Source: a virus. Taken from it: a DNA stretch of 45,627 nucleotides. Below the pieces are notes generated by a model. It saw only the letters and a program-made list of their open reading frames with translations. It ran no database searches and was not told the DNA's origin. The number at the start of each line of letters is the position of its first letter. Positions within the stretch are counted from its first letter, which is position 1. Below, one piece after another: positions 20,716 through 30,493 of this stretch. The DNA lies in the IMG/VR virus record IMGVR_UViG_3300042546_000525, positions 1 through 45,627 of that record. The stretch is one strand, 5' to 3'. The position numbers and the translations under genes are program-made.

Positions 20716-23700
20716 GCCGCGGCCTCAAGGTCGACGGAGACCGTCAGCCGGCGCGCATTGATGTCGGTTGGCTGGTGGGTGAACAGGTCCTCGACCTCGA
20801 TCGGGTCATCCGGCACGCGGACGATTGCCGCTTCGGTGTCGCTGATCAGGATCCCAATCAGGCGCCGATCCTGTTCGCAGGCCCAGCCGAGGGCGTCCAC
20901 AAGGTCATCCACCGCAGCCTGCGTCAGCGCCTCGTGCCGCACCGTGCCGCCGCTGGCCAGCCGCCGGCCGATGCCGGGCAGCTGGTAGCGCCGGACCAGC
21001 GCGCCGAGCTCGGGGCGGCCGGTCGGGATCGAAGGCTGCAGCGCATCGCCCAACCACAGCCAGCGGATCGATCCGCCGCGGTTGATGACCAGCCGGTACG
21101 CGGTATGCGGTGACGTGATGGGCAGCCAGATGTGCCGCTTCGCCCAAGTAACCGACTGGCTGCTGGCGACAGTCGCGAATGCGTCGTTACTCGACTGCAG
21201 CGTGATGGTCGCGTCGGCAGGGATGGTGTGGTCGGCAACCAGCATCCCGTCGACCGCGCCCGCGGCGGGCGTGATCGTGATCGACGTGCTGCCGGTCCAG
21301 CTCAGTGCGTCGTCTGTCGGCTGCAGCGCGCGGGCCGGGCCGTTGATGGCTTCGGCCAGGAATGACCAGCGGTCGCCGGCCACCCAACTCGGCGCAACGC
21401 CCGGGTTGAACACGGCAGACAGCCCGGCCGTGAGCGCGACGGTGCCGGCTGCATTGATCGGCGAAGACCACGCGCCGCCGTTCAGCCGCCACTGCGCGCG
21501 CGCGGCCTCCACGCGGAAGGTGTAGCGGTCGCCGAGCGCAAATGGCACCGCGCCCAGCCCGATGGCGAAGCTGAGCCCCGCGTCGCTGTAGCCGCCCGGC
21601 GCCGTGGTGCTGAGCGCGTAGTCGTCCAGCCGCCCGGCCACGCTGCCGATCACGCTCCAAGTGAGCGTGTCTGTGCCGTCCTGCCCGCCCGACAGCGCGA
21701 CCGGCTCGGCGCGGTTGATCTGCAGGACGAACTCATCGCCCTGCTGGTAGGTCGCCCGCGGCACGCCGGCCAGGTCAATCGTGATCGAGAGCCGGTCGCC
21801 GTCCTGCAGCTGCTCGCAGGGGATGGCCACGCCGATTCCGAATTCCTGCGTCGAAACAGGGACGCGCCGGCCCGTCTCATCCTGAGCGAGCCGTGCGCTG
21901 TGGTAGTAGTAGCCGGGCTGGATGGGAAGAAGGTCGTGTGTTGTGCACTCGAACCATGCCTCCCCGCCGCGATCTCTCCAGATGCGGTTGCCGACCAACC
22001 CGGCGTCATCAAAATTTGGATCGATGCCTGCGGCTGCGAGCACCTTGTTCATCGCGGCCTGATAGCGCTGCAGGTCCGTGTCGAAACTGCCAACGTCCGC
22101 TCCGCGATTGCGGAACAGGGCCTGCCAAACCACCGTGCCATCCGTCACCGGCACGCCCACATCCTGCGGCCACACGGGCTCGCTTGTGCCAGAGGTTCCG
22201 CCCGTTGTGGCCCTGTAGGCAAAGCCGTTGTACGGGCGAACAATGGCGCCCTGCGCGTAGACAGTGCCGGAAGTCCAGTAGGCGCCCTTGTCGCGCCAGA
22301 CGAAATCGCCGTCCGCAACTGTGCCGCCGTTGGTGGGCCACGTCGGTTCCGTGGACCCCTGCGCCGGGGTGATATCGGTGAACGACTCCACGCGATAGTA
22401 GCGCCCGTTGCGGACCGTGGGCACGCAAAGAGCGCCGAGCGTGTCGCTGCCAAGCAGGGGCGAGGCCCAAGGCTGCGCGGCGATCTCGCCCGTCGAGTTC
22501 AGTCGGCCGGCGATCCGCCCCGCGTCCTCGCGGAACTGCTCGAACTCGGCATCCCACATCGCCCACACAGTCCGGCCGATGTTGGTCCACGTACCCGTGC
22601 CGTCGACCACGGTTGCGCCGTCGCCTGTTGGCCACGTCGGTTCCGTCGCCCCCGTCGTCCCGCCGCTGTACGCATACCGATAGCCGTTGCGTGCCGTCGG
22701 CTCGCGCACGCTGTCGGCAGACACAGCCACCGCTGCCGCCCACACGGGCCATTGCGGCGTCCCGCCACTCACACGGGTGAGCGTGCGGCTCAGCAACGCT
22801 GCGACAGCGTTTGCCCAGGCTGCGTCAGGGCCACCGCTGACAAACGGCGTGGCGTTGCTCCGGATGTGTTCGGCGACGTAGTTGGCGAGGCGCTGAACGC
22901 GGATGATCCGCGATGCCTCAGACATGGTGGTTGCTCCTTCGGGGAGTGCGATCCCCAGCAAGTCGGGGTCAGGGCCGCCCTCGATTTCGGCTTCGGTCTC
23001 GCAGGGGCACGGGTCGGGCCGCGTGCGCCACTCGAATTCATAGGTGGTCGCCTTGGCCAGCCGGCCGACCAGCGCATCCTCGACGCACAGCGTCGGGCGC
23101 TCGGCGGCGTTGCTGCGCTGCGCGTCCAGGATCGCGGTGATCGAGCTGGTCGTGGGGATGATCGGGCTCGGAACCAGCGGGATGGTGAAGCCGTAGGCGC
23201 CCGAGCTGTACATGGCATTCGTGATCGCGTCCTGCAGCCGGCCCGACACCTGCCCGCGTACGGTCCACCGCTCGCGGCCGGACTCGCTGGCGTCGGTGCA
23301 GCGGATGGTCAGGGTTTCGGTCGGCGCCGCCGGGCCCACGGTCACGGGGAACTCAGCGTCGCGCACGTACTCCGTGCCGTCCGCCTCGCGGCTCGCGGCG
23401 TAGCTCTGGGTGTAGACGGACAGGTCGGTAATGCCCTGCCCGCCCGGCCGGAAGTCCGCCACGATGGCGCCGTCCACGCGCACGAGGTCCGAGCCGTCGC
23501 GGATCGCGGAGAGCGCGTCGAACAGGGTCACGATGCCGGTGAAGGTCTCCACGTCCACCTGGTCCGTGATCGTGATGGTGCGGCTGCCTGAGACAGCCTT
23601 GATGGTCGCGCCAGCGGGCACGGTGCGCACCGGCGCCGGCGTGAAGCTGTAGACCCAGCGGCCGGCACTGTAGCGCTTGAACGGCCGGTAGACCTGCGGG

Positions 23701-24269
23701 TCTATCCCGAATCGGATGCGCGGCGCGTTCTGCGGGATCGTGCCGTCGGGGTTGATCGCCACGGCGCCAAAGTTCCATTGGTCGCCCACGTATTCGTTCT
23801 GGCCCTCGCGCAATTCCTCCTGCAGCGCAAAGTCGGTCGGTGCGTTCGTCAGACCGCTGCTGTCCACGCTGACGGTGATAGCGTTGCCGCTGATGCCGGC
23901 ATCCTTGGCAACCAGCACGGCCGACTGAAACGGCGCCTGCGCGGCGCGCGTCTCCACACCCAGGTTCTCCAGCGTCACCACGAACGTCTGCGCGTCGACA
24001 CTGTTGGATGCCGCCAGCCCGCTGATCTGCCCGCTACCCACACCCACGAACTCGGGCGCGCTGACGCGGCGCGTGGTGCCGCCAGCGTCCAGGATCTCTA
24101 CGTCTATCGCGGCATCCGCGCTACCGGTGTAAGCGCCGGCCAGCGACACCGCGCCGCCGCCGGCCTTGGGTGCGGAGTCGGTGCGCGTGATGGCAGTGCT
24201 CGGCACGATGTTGGTGGCAGTCACGGTGCCGGTGCGGGCCAGGTTGTCGCGGTTGGGCAGGTAGCGCAT
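20712..24269 (-). CDS. Large tail protein with three repeated wall-binding-like motifs
   Basis: 1185 aa, beginning 2 bases after the tape measure stop. The N-terminal half is beta-rich (ITRTDSAPKAGGGAVSLAGA, TITITDQVDVETF). The middle has three repeats of the form G-x-Y-x(12-18)-EP-x-WP-x(5-9)-DG-x(4)-W, a pattern common in phage tail proteins that may bind carbohydrate. The C-terminal third has further beta domains. Its position between tape measure and tip proteins suggests a central fibre or distal-tail role. It is unlike lambda gpJ, so the receptor contact may differ. Confidence 0.65.
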   Translation of the reverse strand: MRYLPNRDNLARTGTVTATNIVPSTAITRTDSAPKAGGGAVSLAGAYTGSADAAIDVEILDAGGTTRRVSAPEFVGVGSGQISGLAASNSVDAQTFVVTLENLGVETRAAQAPFQSAVLVAKDAGISGNAITVSVDSSGLTNAPTDFALQEELREGQNEYVGDQWNFGAVAINPDGTIPQNAPRIRFGIDPQVYRPFKRYSAGRWVYSFTPAPVRTVPAGATIKAVSGSRTITITDQVDVETFTGIVTLFDALSAIRDGSDLVRVDGAIVADFRPGGQGITDLSVYTQSYAASREADGTEYVRDAEFPVTVGPAAPTETLTIRCTDASESGRERWTVRGQVSGRLQDAITNAMYSSGAYGFTIPLVPSPIIPTTSSITAILDAQRSNAAERPTLCVEDALVGRLAKATTYEFEWRTRPDPCPCETEAEIEGGPDPDLLGIALPEGATTMSEASRIIRVQRLANYVAEHIRSNATPFVSGGPDAAWANAVAALLSRTLTRVSGGTPQWPVWAAAVAVSADSVREPTARNGYRYAYSGGTTGATEPTWPTGDGATVVDGTGTWTNIGRTVWAMWDAEFEQFREDAGRIAGRLNSTGEIAAQPWASPLLGSDTLGALCVPTVRNGRYYRVESFTDITPAQGSTEPTWPTNGGTVADGDFVWRDKGAYWTSGTVYAQGAIVRPYNGFAYRATTGGTSGTSEPVWPQDVGVPVTDGTVVWQALFRNRGADVGSFDTDLQRYQAAMNKVLAAAGIDPNFDDAGLVGNRIWRDRGGEAWFECTTHDLLPIQPGYYYHSARLAQDETGRRVPVSTQEFGIGVAIPCEQLQDGDRLSITIDLAGVPRATYQQGDEFVLQINRAEPVALSGGQDGTDTLTWSVIGSVAGRLDDYALSTTAPGGYSDAGLSFAIGLGAVPFALGDRYTFRVEAARAQWRLNGGAWSSPINAAGTVALTAGLSAVFNPGVAPSWVAGDRWSFLAEAINGPARALQPTDDALSWTGSTSITITPAAGAVDGMLVADHTIPADATITLQSSNDAFATVASSQSVTWAKRHIWLPITSPHTAYRLVINRGGSIRWLWLGDALQPSIPTGRPELGALVRRYQLPGIGRRLASGGTVRHEALTQAAVDDLVDALGWACEQDRRLIGILISDTEAAIVRVPDDPIEVEDLFTHQPTDINARRLTVSVDLEAAA

Positions 24270-24271
24270 GG

Positions 24272-27200
24272 TTAGAGGACAGTCCTTCCGGTAGCGCCGC
24301 GGCGCTGCAGTTGTTCAAGCGCGCGCAGGAAAAGGCGCGCATTCTCTTCCGGGTCGGTCACGCCGGTGATGTTGATCACGGGCGCGAAGCCGCCAGCCAC
24401 CGGGGCATTGGGTGCAGCAGTCGGCGCGAGCCCAGCACCAGCAGACCCGCCGCCATCGCGCCGCCTGCGGTCATCGTCCACGCGCCGGTTGGAGTCGATC
24501 TGCTCGCGTTCCTTGGCGCGGATCTCGGCGAGGTCGGCCTCGAAGTTGGCCCGCGCCAGCTGCCGCGCTTGCGCTGCCTGCGCTGCGGCGGACGCGCCGC
24601 CCTGACGCTCAAGATCGGCGATGCGCTGAAGCTGGTCCTCGTACTGGCGGCGTCGTATGGCCTCTTCGTCGCCGGCCCTGCGGTCGGCTTCGTCCTGCAG
24701 CTGGCGGTTCAGGTCCGACAGCTCGCTGCTTGCCTGCCTGGTTTCGTCGGCGAGGCGCGCCATTTCCTCGCGCGTGCGCTTGACGCGCGCTTCGGTGTCG
24801 CCGATCTGGAGCTTCAGCTCTTCGGCGGCGCGCGCGGCATTGCCGGCGCGGTCGGCGATCAGCTGCATGATGTCGGCGGTGCTGCGGCCCGTGGTGTTGA
24901 CCACGCCGAGCTCGCCGCGCAGGCGGTCAAAGGCTTCGACCGCGGCAGGGCCAAGCTTCTGCACTTCCTCGCGAGCGTTGCGCGTGACATCAATCAGCCC
25001 AAGCAGCGCGTTGGATACGCCAAGCTCCACCTCTTCGCCGGCCTGCTGCCCCTGCTGCCCGATGTCGTCAACAGCGGCGGCTGTCTCCTTGGCCTGCAGG
25101 GCGGCGTCTTTGAGCACCGGCGTGAGCGAGTTGATGCCGGCCGCGGCGCGCTTGCCGCCATCCTCGCCGGCTTCACCCAAGCCGCCCAGCTCGCTCGTCA
25201 GTCCTTCGATGCGCCCGGACGTGCCGGCAATCTCGGCCTGGAGTCCAGCAAGTTGCTGCTGCAGCGCGGCCACGGGCTCGCCATTTGACAGCCCGCGCTG
25301 GATGGCCAGCGCCAGCTGTCCGGCCTCGCTTTCGAGACCAGCGCGCGCCGCCTGCAGTGAGGCGATCAGGTCGCGCGCAGCACGGCGACCTGCTTCGCCT
25401 AGGCCATCAAGTGCGCCCTGAGCTTCCAGTGCGCCGCTGGTGATGTCAGCAGCGCGAGCGCCAGCGGCGGACAGGGCGGCTCCAAGCTGGGCAGCGCTGA
25501 CCTTGCCAGCGGCGAAGGCCGAGCGCAGCGCGTCCTCAAGGGCCTGCACCTCGCCGGTGGTCTGCGCCTTGTTCAGGGCGGCCGAGAAGGCTGCGCCGAT
25601 TGCCTGTGCCGAGGCGTTTCCGCTGCTGGCAATCGCCCGGAAGCTGCCGATGATCTCCTGGCCCTGCTTCGTGATCTTGACGCCGGCGGCCTCGACGTTG
25701 ACGCCCAGCCGGCGATAGCTCTCGGCCAGCGTCGCGTCGAGGATCTGCGAGGCAGCGCCCGCACCTTCGCCGGCTGCGTCGAACGCGAACTGAGCGGCCT
25801 GCTGAAAGCGCAGCAGTTCACCGCCCGAAAGGTTCTGGAGTTCGTTGGCCAAGCCGTCGCGGATGGCGACGCCTGCCGCTGCGCTGCTGCTGGCGGCCCG
25901 ATCGATCGCGAGTGCAATTTCGCCAAGGCGCGACGCGCTGTTGTCGAAGTCGATCCCGTCGAACGCGCCAGACAGCGCCTCGCCAAGCTCCTTGCTGTCA
26001 GATGCTGCAGATCGGAGGTCCGACGCCAGCTGGGCCACCGCAGGCGAATCTGCTGCAGTTGCAACAGTCGCGATGCTGTCGGCCGCTCCAATCGCTGCGC
26101 TGTCCAGGTTCGCGAAACCTAGGCGCACCTCGTCAAGCTTGGAAAACAGGCCGCTCAGCTCCTCGCGCTGCTCGGCCGTCAGTTTCGTGCTGCGCTGCTG
26201 CGCTATAAGTTCTTCGGCGCGCCCGCGGAGGAATGCGTTCAGCCCTTCCAGCGAAGCGCGGTAGGCTTCGCGCTGCTGCTCACCAAGTTGCTGCACCTCA
26301 GAGGCGGTCTTGAGGGCGACGCTTCCGAAGTTCGCGAACTTGGATGCAGCTTCCGCGCCGGCCTGCCCGATTGCTTCCACGTCGACGGCAAGCCGAACCG
26401 TTGACTGCGCTGCCTCATCCACGGAAAGGCGATATCGGGTCAGCGGCTCATTGAGCGCTGTGCCGATCTCGAAACCGACAGCTGCAGCACCAAGCACAGC
26501 GAACGCGCGCGAAAGGGCTGCCATCGACCCTGTCAGCCGCGTTGTAGCCGCCGTCGCACCGTTCGCTGCCGTTGTGAACACGCCAACGCCAGCACCAGCA
26601 CCAGCAGCGGCCGGGCCGATTGCGCGCAGGCTCCCCAGCAGCAGAACCAGCGCCGCGCGGCTCTGCGCGATGGCGATGGCCAGCGGGGTGATGACAGCTG
26701 CCAGCGCGGTGATCCCAGCGATGCCGGCGCGGATGCTGGTCGGCAACTGGTTGAACAGGTTGATGATGTCGGTGAAGCCTTCCAACAGCGGGGTCAGCGC
26801 TGTGACAGCCTGCCCGAAGCTGATTCGAAGGTCGCCTACTGCCGCCTGGAAGCGAGCGAACGCCTGTTCTGGCGTTTCCTGCAGCTTGGCGAAGGCTTCG
26901 GCCGTGCGGCCGGCGCCCTGCTCCATGTCGCTTAGCGCCTTGGCGAAGGCGTCGGCCTGGTTGCCGGTCAGCGCCAGCACGCCCTGCAGGCCTTCGACTC
27001 GACCGAACAGCGTGGCCAGCGTGGTCTCGTTGCCTTGTGCGGCCTCCGACACCCCAAGCAAGAACTGCTGCAGGCCCTGCGAGCGGAGCGCCGCGACATC
27101 GAACTGGATGCCCAGCTCTTCGGCGGCACGCTTGGCCTCGGCCGTGGGCTTGACCACGGCGGTGATGGCGCTCTGAATCTGCGTGAAGGCCTGGCCGGTG

Positions 27201-28651
27201 TCGAGTCCGCCAGCAGTGAGCGCGCCGACGGCGCCGGTAAGCTGCTCGATCGACACACCGACCGAAGCCGCCAGCGGCGCGACGCCGCCGATGCTGTTGC
27301 TCAGCTCTTCAATCGTGGTGTTGCCGGCAGCCGCTGCGACGAAAAACGCATCGCTGACGCGCGTGGCGTCCTCTGCGGCGAGGCCATAGGCGTTCAGCGT
27401 GGCGACAAGACCAGATGCCGCAGTTTCGGTGTTGGCCAGGCCGCCGATAGCGAGCTGGTTGGCGACCCGCAGCACCTCCAGGGCCTGCGTGGTGTCGTTG
27501 ACACCCGCCGCAATGATCTCGTACAGGGCCGCCGCGTTGCGGCTGGCGTCGCCGCCGAACTCGCGCGTGAGTGCGCGCACGCTCTCGCCAAGCGCCGACA
27601 GATCGGCCTGCGGGGCGATGGTGCTGATCGCGGCGAGGCTGCGCTGGAACTGGCTCGCGGCGGTGGCCGCCGTGCTCAGCGTGCGCGTGACCGCGAACAG
27701 GCTCGCGCCGGCGGCGATCAGGCTGCCCTGCACCTGCTGCAGCGATGCGCCGAGGCTGCCGTACTCCGACCGCAGCTCTCGGGTGCGCTCGATCAGCCTT
27801 GACTGCGCCTGTGCGAGCTCGCGAGTCGATAGCGTCCCGCTGTTGCGCAGCGTCTCGTAGGCGGTGCGAACGCGCTGGATCTCGGCCGTGATGTCGCCGA
27901 AGCCGCGCCGGCCCAAGGCCTCGTTCGCGTCTGCCAGCTGCTCAGCGCTGACGGCCGCCGCGCGGTTGGCGGTGACCTGCCGAGACACACTGCCGGCCAA
28001 GGCATCGAGCGCCGCGCGGGACTGCGTTGCTCGGGCTTGCAGCTCTGCCTGTGCGGCGGTGTAGCTCTTGCTTGCGACGCCGGCCTGCTCAAGCTCGCTG
28101 CGGAGCTGCTGAATCGGTGTGCGCAGACGGTCCTGTTGCGCGGCCAGCTTGCTGACGGTTCCGCGCGACTTCTCCAGCTCGGCGTCATAGCGGCGCTGTG
28201 CCGCCTCGGCCTCGCGCAGTTCGGCGGTGAGTCGCTGGATTTCAACACGGGCCTCGGCGCTGGCGCGCTGGCGCTGCTCTTCGCTCAGCTCGCCACTCTT
28301 GGCCGCAGCAGCAAGCTGCAGCAGCCCTTGCTCTTGGTCGGCGATTGATGCCCGCAGCGCGGCCTGACTCGCCGCCGACGACTTGCTTGCGGCATCGAGC
28401 TGCACCGTCGCTGCCTGCGCCTGGCGAAGGCTCTGCTGCAATCCGATGTACTGCTGGCCCAGCTCGCGCAAGCGGGCGAGCGACTGCTGTAGCCCCGTTG
28501 TGTTCGCGAGCGCGTCGGTCAGCTGCGACAGCTCTGCCGCAGAGTCCTGGCCTTGCGCGCCGAGCTGGTCAATCTGCGTGCGCAGGTCGCGCAGGTTGCT
28601 GATTCCCTCGACTTCGAATTGCAGTCGCAGGGTTTCGTCGCGAGTTGCCAT
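24272..28651 (-). CDS. Tape measure protein
   Basis: 1459 aa, the largest gene. The N-terminal about 300 residues are coiled coil (QLQAR/ELREAEAAQRRYD type), then a TP901-type core (about 310-650: TREFGGDASRNAAALYEIIA, NSIGGVAPLAASVGVSIEQL), a hydrophobic stretch around 680-740 (AGITALAAVITPLAIAIAQS) that may cross the membrane during DNA entry, and more coiled coil. It sets tail length and is expelled ahead of DNA. At about 0.15 nm per residue a tail near 220 nm is inferred unless cleaved. TGATG overlap with the Z-like gene. Confidence 0.92.
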   Translation of the reverse strand: MATRDETLRLQFEVEGISNLRDLRTQIDQLGAQGQDSAAELSQLTDALANTTGLQQSLARLRELGQQYIGLQQSLRQAQAATVQLDAASKSSAASQAALRASIADQEQGLLQLAAAAKSGELSEEQRQRASAEARVEIQRLTAELREAEAAQRRYDAELEKSRGTVSKLAAQQDRLRTPIQQLRSELEQAGVASKSYTAAQAELQARATQSRAALDALAGSVSRQVTANRAAAVSAEQLADANEALGRRGFGDITAEIQRVRTAYETLRNSGTLSTRELAQAQSRLIERTRELRSEYGSLGASLQQVQGSLIAAGASLFAVTRTLSTAATAASQFQRSLAAISTIAPQADLSALGESVRALTREFGGDASRNAAALYEIIAAGVNDTTQALEVLRVANQLAIGGLANTETAASGLVATLNAYGLAAEDATRVSDAFFVAAAAGNTTIEELSNSIGGVAPLAASVGVSIEQLTGAVGALTAGGLDTGQAFTQIQSAITAVVKPTAEAKRAAEELGIQFDVAALRSQGLQQFLLGVSEAAQGNETTLATLFGRVEGLQGVLALTGNQADAFAKALSDMEQGAGRTAEAFAKLQETPEQAFARFQAAVGDLRISFGQAVTALTPLLEGFTDIINLFNQLPTSIRAGIAGITALAAVITPLAIAIAQSRAALVLLLGSLRAIGPAAAGAGAGVGVFTTAANGATAATTRLTGSMAALSRAFAVLGAAAVGFEIGTALNEPLTRYRLSVDEAAQSTVRLAVDVEAIGQAGAEAASKFANFGSVALKTASEVQQLGEQQREAYRASLEGLNAFLRGRAEELIAQQRSTKLTAEQREELSGLFSKLDEVRLGFANLDSAAIGAADSIATVATAADSPAVAQLASDLRSAASDSKELGEALSGAFDGIDFDNSASRLGEIALAIDRAASSSAAAGVAIRDGLANELQNLSGGELLRFQQAAQFAFDAAGEGAGAASQILDATLAESYRRLGVNVEAAGVKITKQGQEIIGSFRAIASSGNASAQAIGAAFSAALNKAQTTGEVQALEDALRSAFAAGKVSAAQLGAALSAAGARAADITSGALEAQGALDGLGEAGRRAARDLIASLQAARAGLESEAGQLALAIQRGLSNGEPVAALQQQLAGLQAEIAGTSGRIEGLTSELGGLGEAGEDGGKRAAAGINSLTPVLKDAALQAKETAAAVDDIGQQGQQAGEEVELGVSNALLGLIDVTRNAREEVQKLGPAAVEAFDRLRGELGVVNTTGRSTADIMQLIADRAGNAARAAEELKLQIGDTEARVKRTREEMARLADETRQASSELSDLNRQLQDEADRRAGDEEAIRRRQYEDQLQRIADLERQGGASAAAQAAQARQLARANFEADLAEIRAKEREQIDSNRRVDDDRRRRDGGGSAGAGLAPTAAPNAPVAGGFAPVINITGVTDPEENARLFLRALEQLQRRGATGRTVL

Positions 28652-29205
28652 CAGCGCAGGAGCCTGTCAAGTTCGGAGGAGAGGGTGTTCTGTGCGAGTT
28701 CGGCCAGTTCGTCGCCGATTTCTTGCTGCGCCAACTGCTGCGCCACAGACGGGCCGTAGACGCCTTTCAGCGGGTAGCGACCGACGCGCGGGCCGTCGCT
28801 GTACTCGCTGCCGCCCTGGCGCTTTCGCTCAAGGCCTACGCGGTTCCCGTTCGCGCCGTTGCGGATGAAGGCGCCGGGCCTGACCTCGCGCTTGCCGCCC
28901 TTGCGGATCTGCACTTCGGCGCCGTCGCGGCGAGGGTTCCACCGGGCGCCGTAGCTCACGATGTTCACGCCCTTTCCGCTGGCGGTCAGCTCGACCGCAT
29001 CGGCGGTGACGCGAGAGCGCAGACCGTCGAGGATGCGGAAGGCGGGAAGGTTGAACTCGGCCTGCAGGCTGCGCCGCGCCTCGGGCTTGATGCGCCGGCC
29101 AACGGTCGACTTCGCCCGCTGCACGGCCACCTCGCCCTTTTCGCCAAGATCGCGCGCGCGCTCGACCAGCCGCTGCAGTCCGCGGCTGTCGAGCACGGTC
29201 GGCAT
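28651..29205 (-). CDS. Tail completion protein, lambda gpZ-like
   Basis: 184 aa (lambda gpZ is 192). Begins with a helical TVLDSRGLQRLVERARDLGE, followed by TVGRRIKPEARRSLQAEFNL, then mostly beta and a YPLKGVYGPSVAQQLA element typical of the Minor_tail_Z family. Acts at tail completion near the head-tail joint. It lies between the chaperone-like gene and the tape measure, unlike lambda, where Z precedes U and V. Confidence 0.75.
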   Translation of the reverse strand: MPTVLDSRGLQRLVERARDLGEKGEVAVQRAKSTVGRRIKPEARRSLQAEFNLPAFRILDGLRSRVTADAVELTASGKGVNIVSYGARWNPRRDGAEVQIRKGGKREVRPGAFIRNGANGNRVGLERKRQGGSEYSDGPRVGRYPLKGVYGPSVAQQLAQQEIGDELAELAQNTLSSELDRLLR

Positions 29206-29207
29206 GG

Positions 29208-29573
29208 TCAGTCGGCCTTGTGCGCCAGCGCGGAGACGATCATCTCCGAGGTCTGCTGCAGCGCCTGGATCTCGGGCACGACTTTCTCCGCGAGATACGG
29301 CGCGGTCTGGATCGTGGCCAGTTCCATGATCTGCCGGGTCGCGCTCAGCAGTTCATGCAGCATCAGGCTGCCGGCGTCGAGACCGTAGGCCTTGCACAGT
29401 CGGCTTGCTGCTGCCAGCGCGTTGCTGCTGGCCAGAGCGAGCTTGTTCTCGCCGGCGCTCTGGATGCACTCCCATAGCGTCATCAGGGCGAAAGCGCGAT
29501 CGGTGGTGAGCGCGCCGAACGGGTATTCGTTGCCGCCGACCACGATGGCCGCGGGCTTGTTGGTCTTGCTCAT
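29208..29573 (-). CDS. Tail assembly chaperone-like protein (gpG position)
   Basis: 121 aa, all-helical. It lies after the tail tube gene and upstream of the tape measure, the usual place of the tail chaperone. Most siphophages make a longer form by frameshifting; here the next gene (Z-like) starts 2 bases after the stop, so no G-T extension is apparent. Assignment is by place and helicity. Confidence 0.6.
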   Translation of the reverse strand: MSKTNKPAAIVVGGNEYPFGALTTDRAFALMTLWECIQSAGENKLALASSNALAAASRLCKAYGLDAGSLMLHELLSATRQIMELATIQTAPYLAEKVVPEIQALQQTSEMIVSALAHKAD

Positions 29574-29592
29574 GGAGTCTCCGCAGAGAGAG

Positions 29593-29621
29593 GCCCCGGC
29601 GCCTTGCTACAGCGCCGGGGC
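29593..29621 (-). terminator. Hairpin after the tail tube gene
   Basis: A 10-bp perfect GC stem (29593-29602 with 29612-29621) with a 9-base loop lies between the tail tube stop (29629) and the chaperone start (29573). On the leftward transcript it comes upstream of the tube gene's ORF start only for the next gene... it lies in the gap of 55 bases. The following T tract is weak, so it may attenuate or protect the message rather than stop it fully. Confidence 0.45.
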
Positions 29622-29628
29622 TTGTGGC

Positions 29629-30426
29629 TTAGGAGCCGATGCGACGGCCGTCGATGATGATCTGCGGCGTGCCGCTGTCGCGCTCGTTGATGCCAACCGC
29701 CAGCGTGAAGCTGGCCAGCTCGTCCTCGGTGATCAGCGGCAGCTCGCCCGACGGGCTCAGGCTGGCGGACGCGATGTAGAGGTCACGGTTCGGGCCCGCG
29801 GCGTTGTCGGAGATGAAGCGGATGGCGCCGGTCTGCGAGCCGCTGCCGCCCGACGAAACGCGCGTGATCGTGCCGGCGGTTGGGGTGTAGTCCACATGCA
29901 CGATCGTGCCGTTGGCGATGGCGCCGCCGCGGATGATGTAGATGCGGGCCTTCGCGGCGTCGAGACGATAGTCGGTGTTGAGGACGTAGGTCGTGGTGCC
30001 GGCGACGTTGGTCACCACCACGCTGGTCACGTCCTGCACGCCCATCGGGTTCCCGCTGGTCGCGCCGAGCTGATACTCGCGATCCTGATTGACGGTGATG
30101 GCTTCGTTGGTCACCGGCGTGGCGGTCTGCGTGACGGTCGAGACGGTGCCGCCGAGGAAGAGCGCGAGGTTCTGAGCGCTCACGTCGTCGCAGGTGATCT
30201 CGGCGTTGAAGTTGACCGACAGCGTGACGGTCAAGTCCTTCTTGCGCAGGCCGCCGGTGCTGGAGAAGTGCTCGAACTGCTCCGACTCGATGTTCAGCGA
30301 GAAGCCAGGGCAGTTGCCTAGGAAGCGCTCGCCCGTCTTGTTGCCGTTGTTGTCGAACAGGTCGACGAAGAGTTCACCGCGGCCGAAGACGTAGGTGTTT
30401 GCGAAGTTGGTGCCGGCGATGGGCAT
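29629..30426 (-). CDS. Major tail (tube) protein
   Basis: 265 aa; I chose ATG at 30426 (MPIAGTNFANTYVFGRGELF) with AGAGGA 6 bases upstream. The sequence FVDLFDNNGNKTGERFLGNC, EHFSSTGGLRKKDLTVTLSV and a beta-rich C-terminus are characteristic of phage tail tube proteins. It forms stacked hexamers around the tape measure. Both sides of the gene carry hairpins (30447 and 29593), which is frequent for highly made structural messages. Confidence 0.85.
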   Translation of the reverse strand: MPIAGTNFANTYVFGRGELFVDLFDNNGNKTGERFLGNCPGFSLNIESEQFEHFSSTGGLRKKDLTVTLSVNFNAEITCDDVSAQNLALFLGGTVSTVTQTATPVTNEAITVNQDREYQLGATSGNPMGVQDVTSVVVTNVAGTTTYVLNTDYRLDAAKARIYIIRGGAIANGTIVHVDYTPTAGTITRVSSGGSGSQTGAIRFISDNAAGPNRDLYIASASLSPSGELPLITEDELASFTLAVGINERDSGTPQIIIDGRRIGS

Positions 30427-30446
30427 GGTGCTGTCCTCTGAAATGC

Positions 30447-30472
30447 GAAAGGCCCGCCATGGCGGGCCTTTC
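30447..30472. terminator. Perfect palindrome upstream of the tail tube gene
   Basis: GAAAGGCCCGCC-AT-GGCGGGCCTTTC: a 12-base perfect arm on each side, in the gap between the 64-aa gene stop (30494) and the tube start (30426). It is symmetrical, so it folds on both strands; the leftward run after the stem (TTTCGCATTTC) is moderately T-rich. Possible partial terminator or mRNA-stabilising hairpin. Confidence 0.5.
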
Positions 30473-30493
30473 AGGGGTGGAGTGGTTCGCGGC

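Noticed and set aside
21900-23591. 563-codon open frame on the plus strand
   Set aside because: Antisense to the 1185-aa tail gene; Arg/Gly/Ala-rich with no motif and no ribosome site; a shadow of high third-position GC.
29208-29300. Programmed -1 frameshift in the tail chaperone
   Set aside because: No convincing slippery heptamer was seen and the next gene starts immediately.
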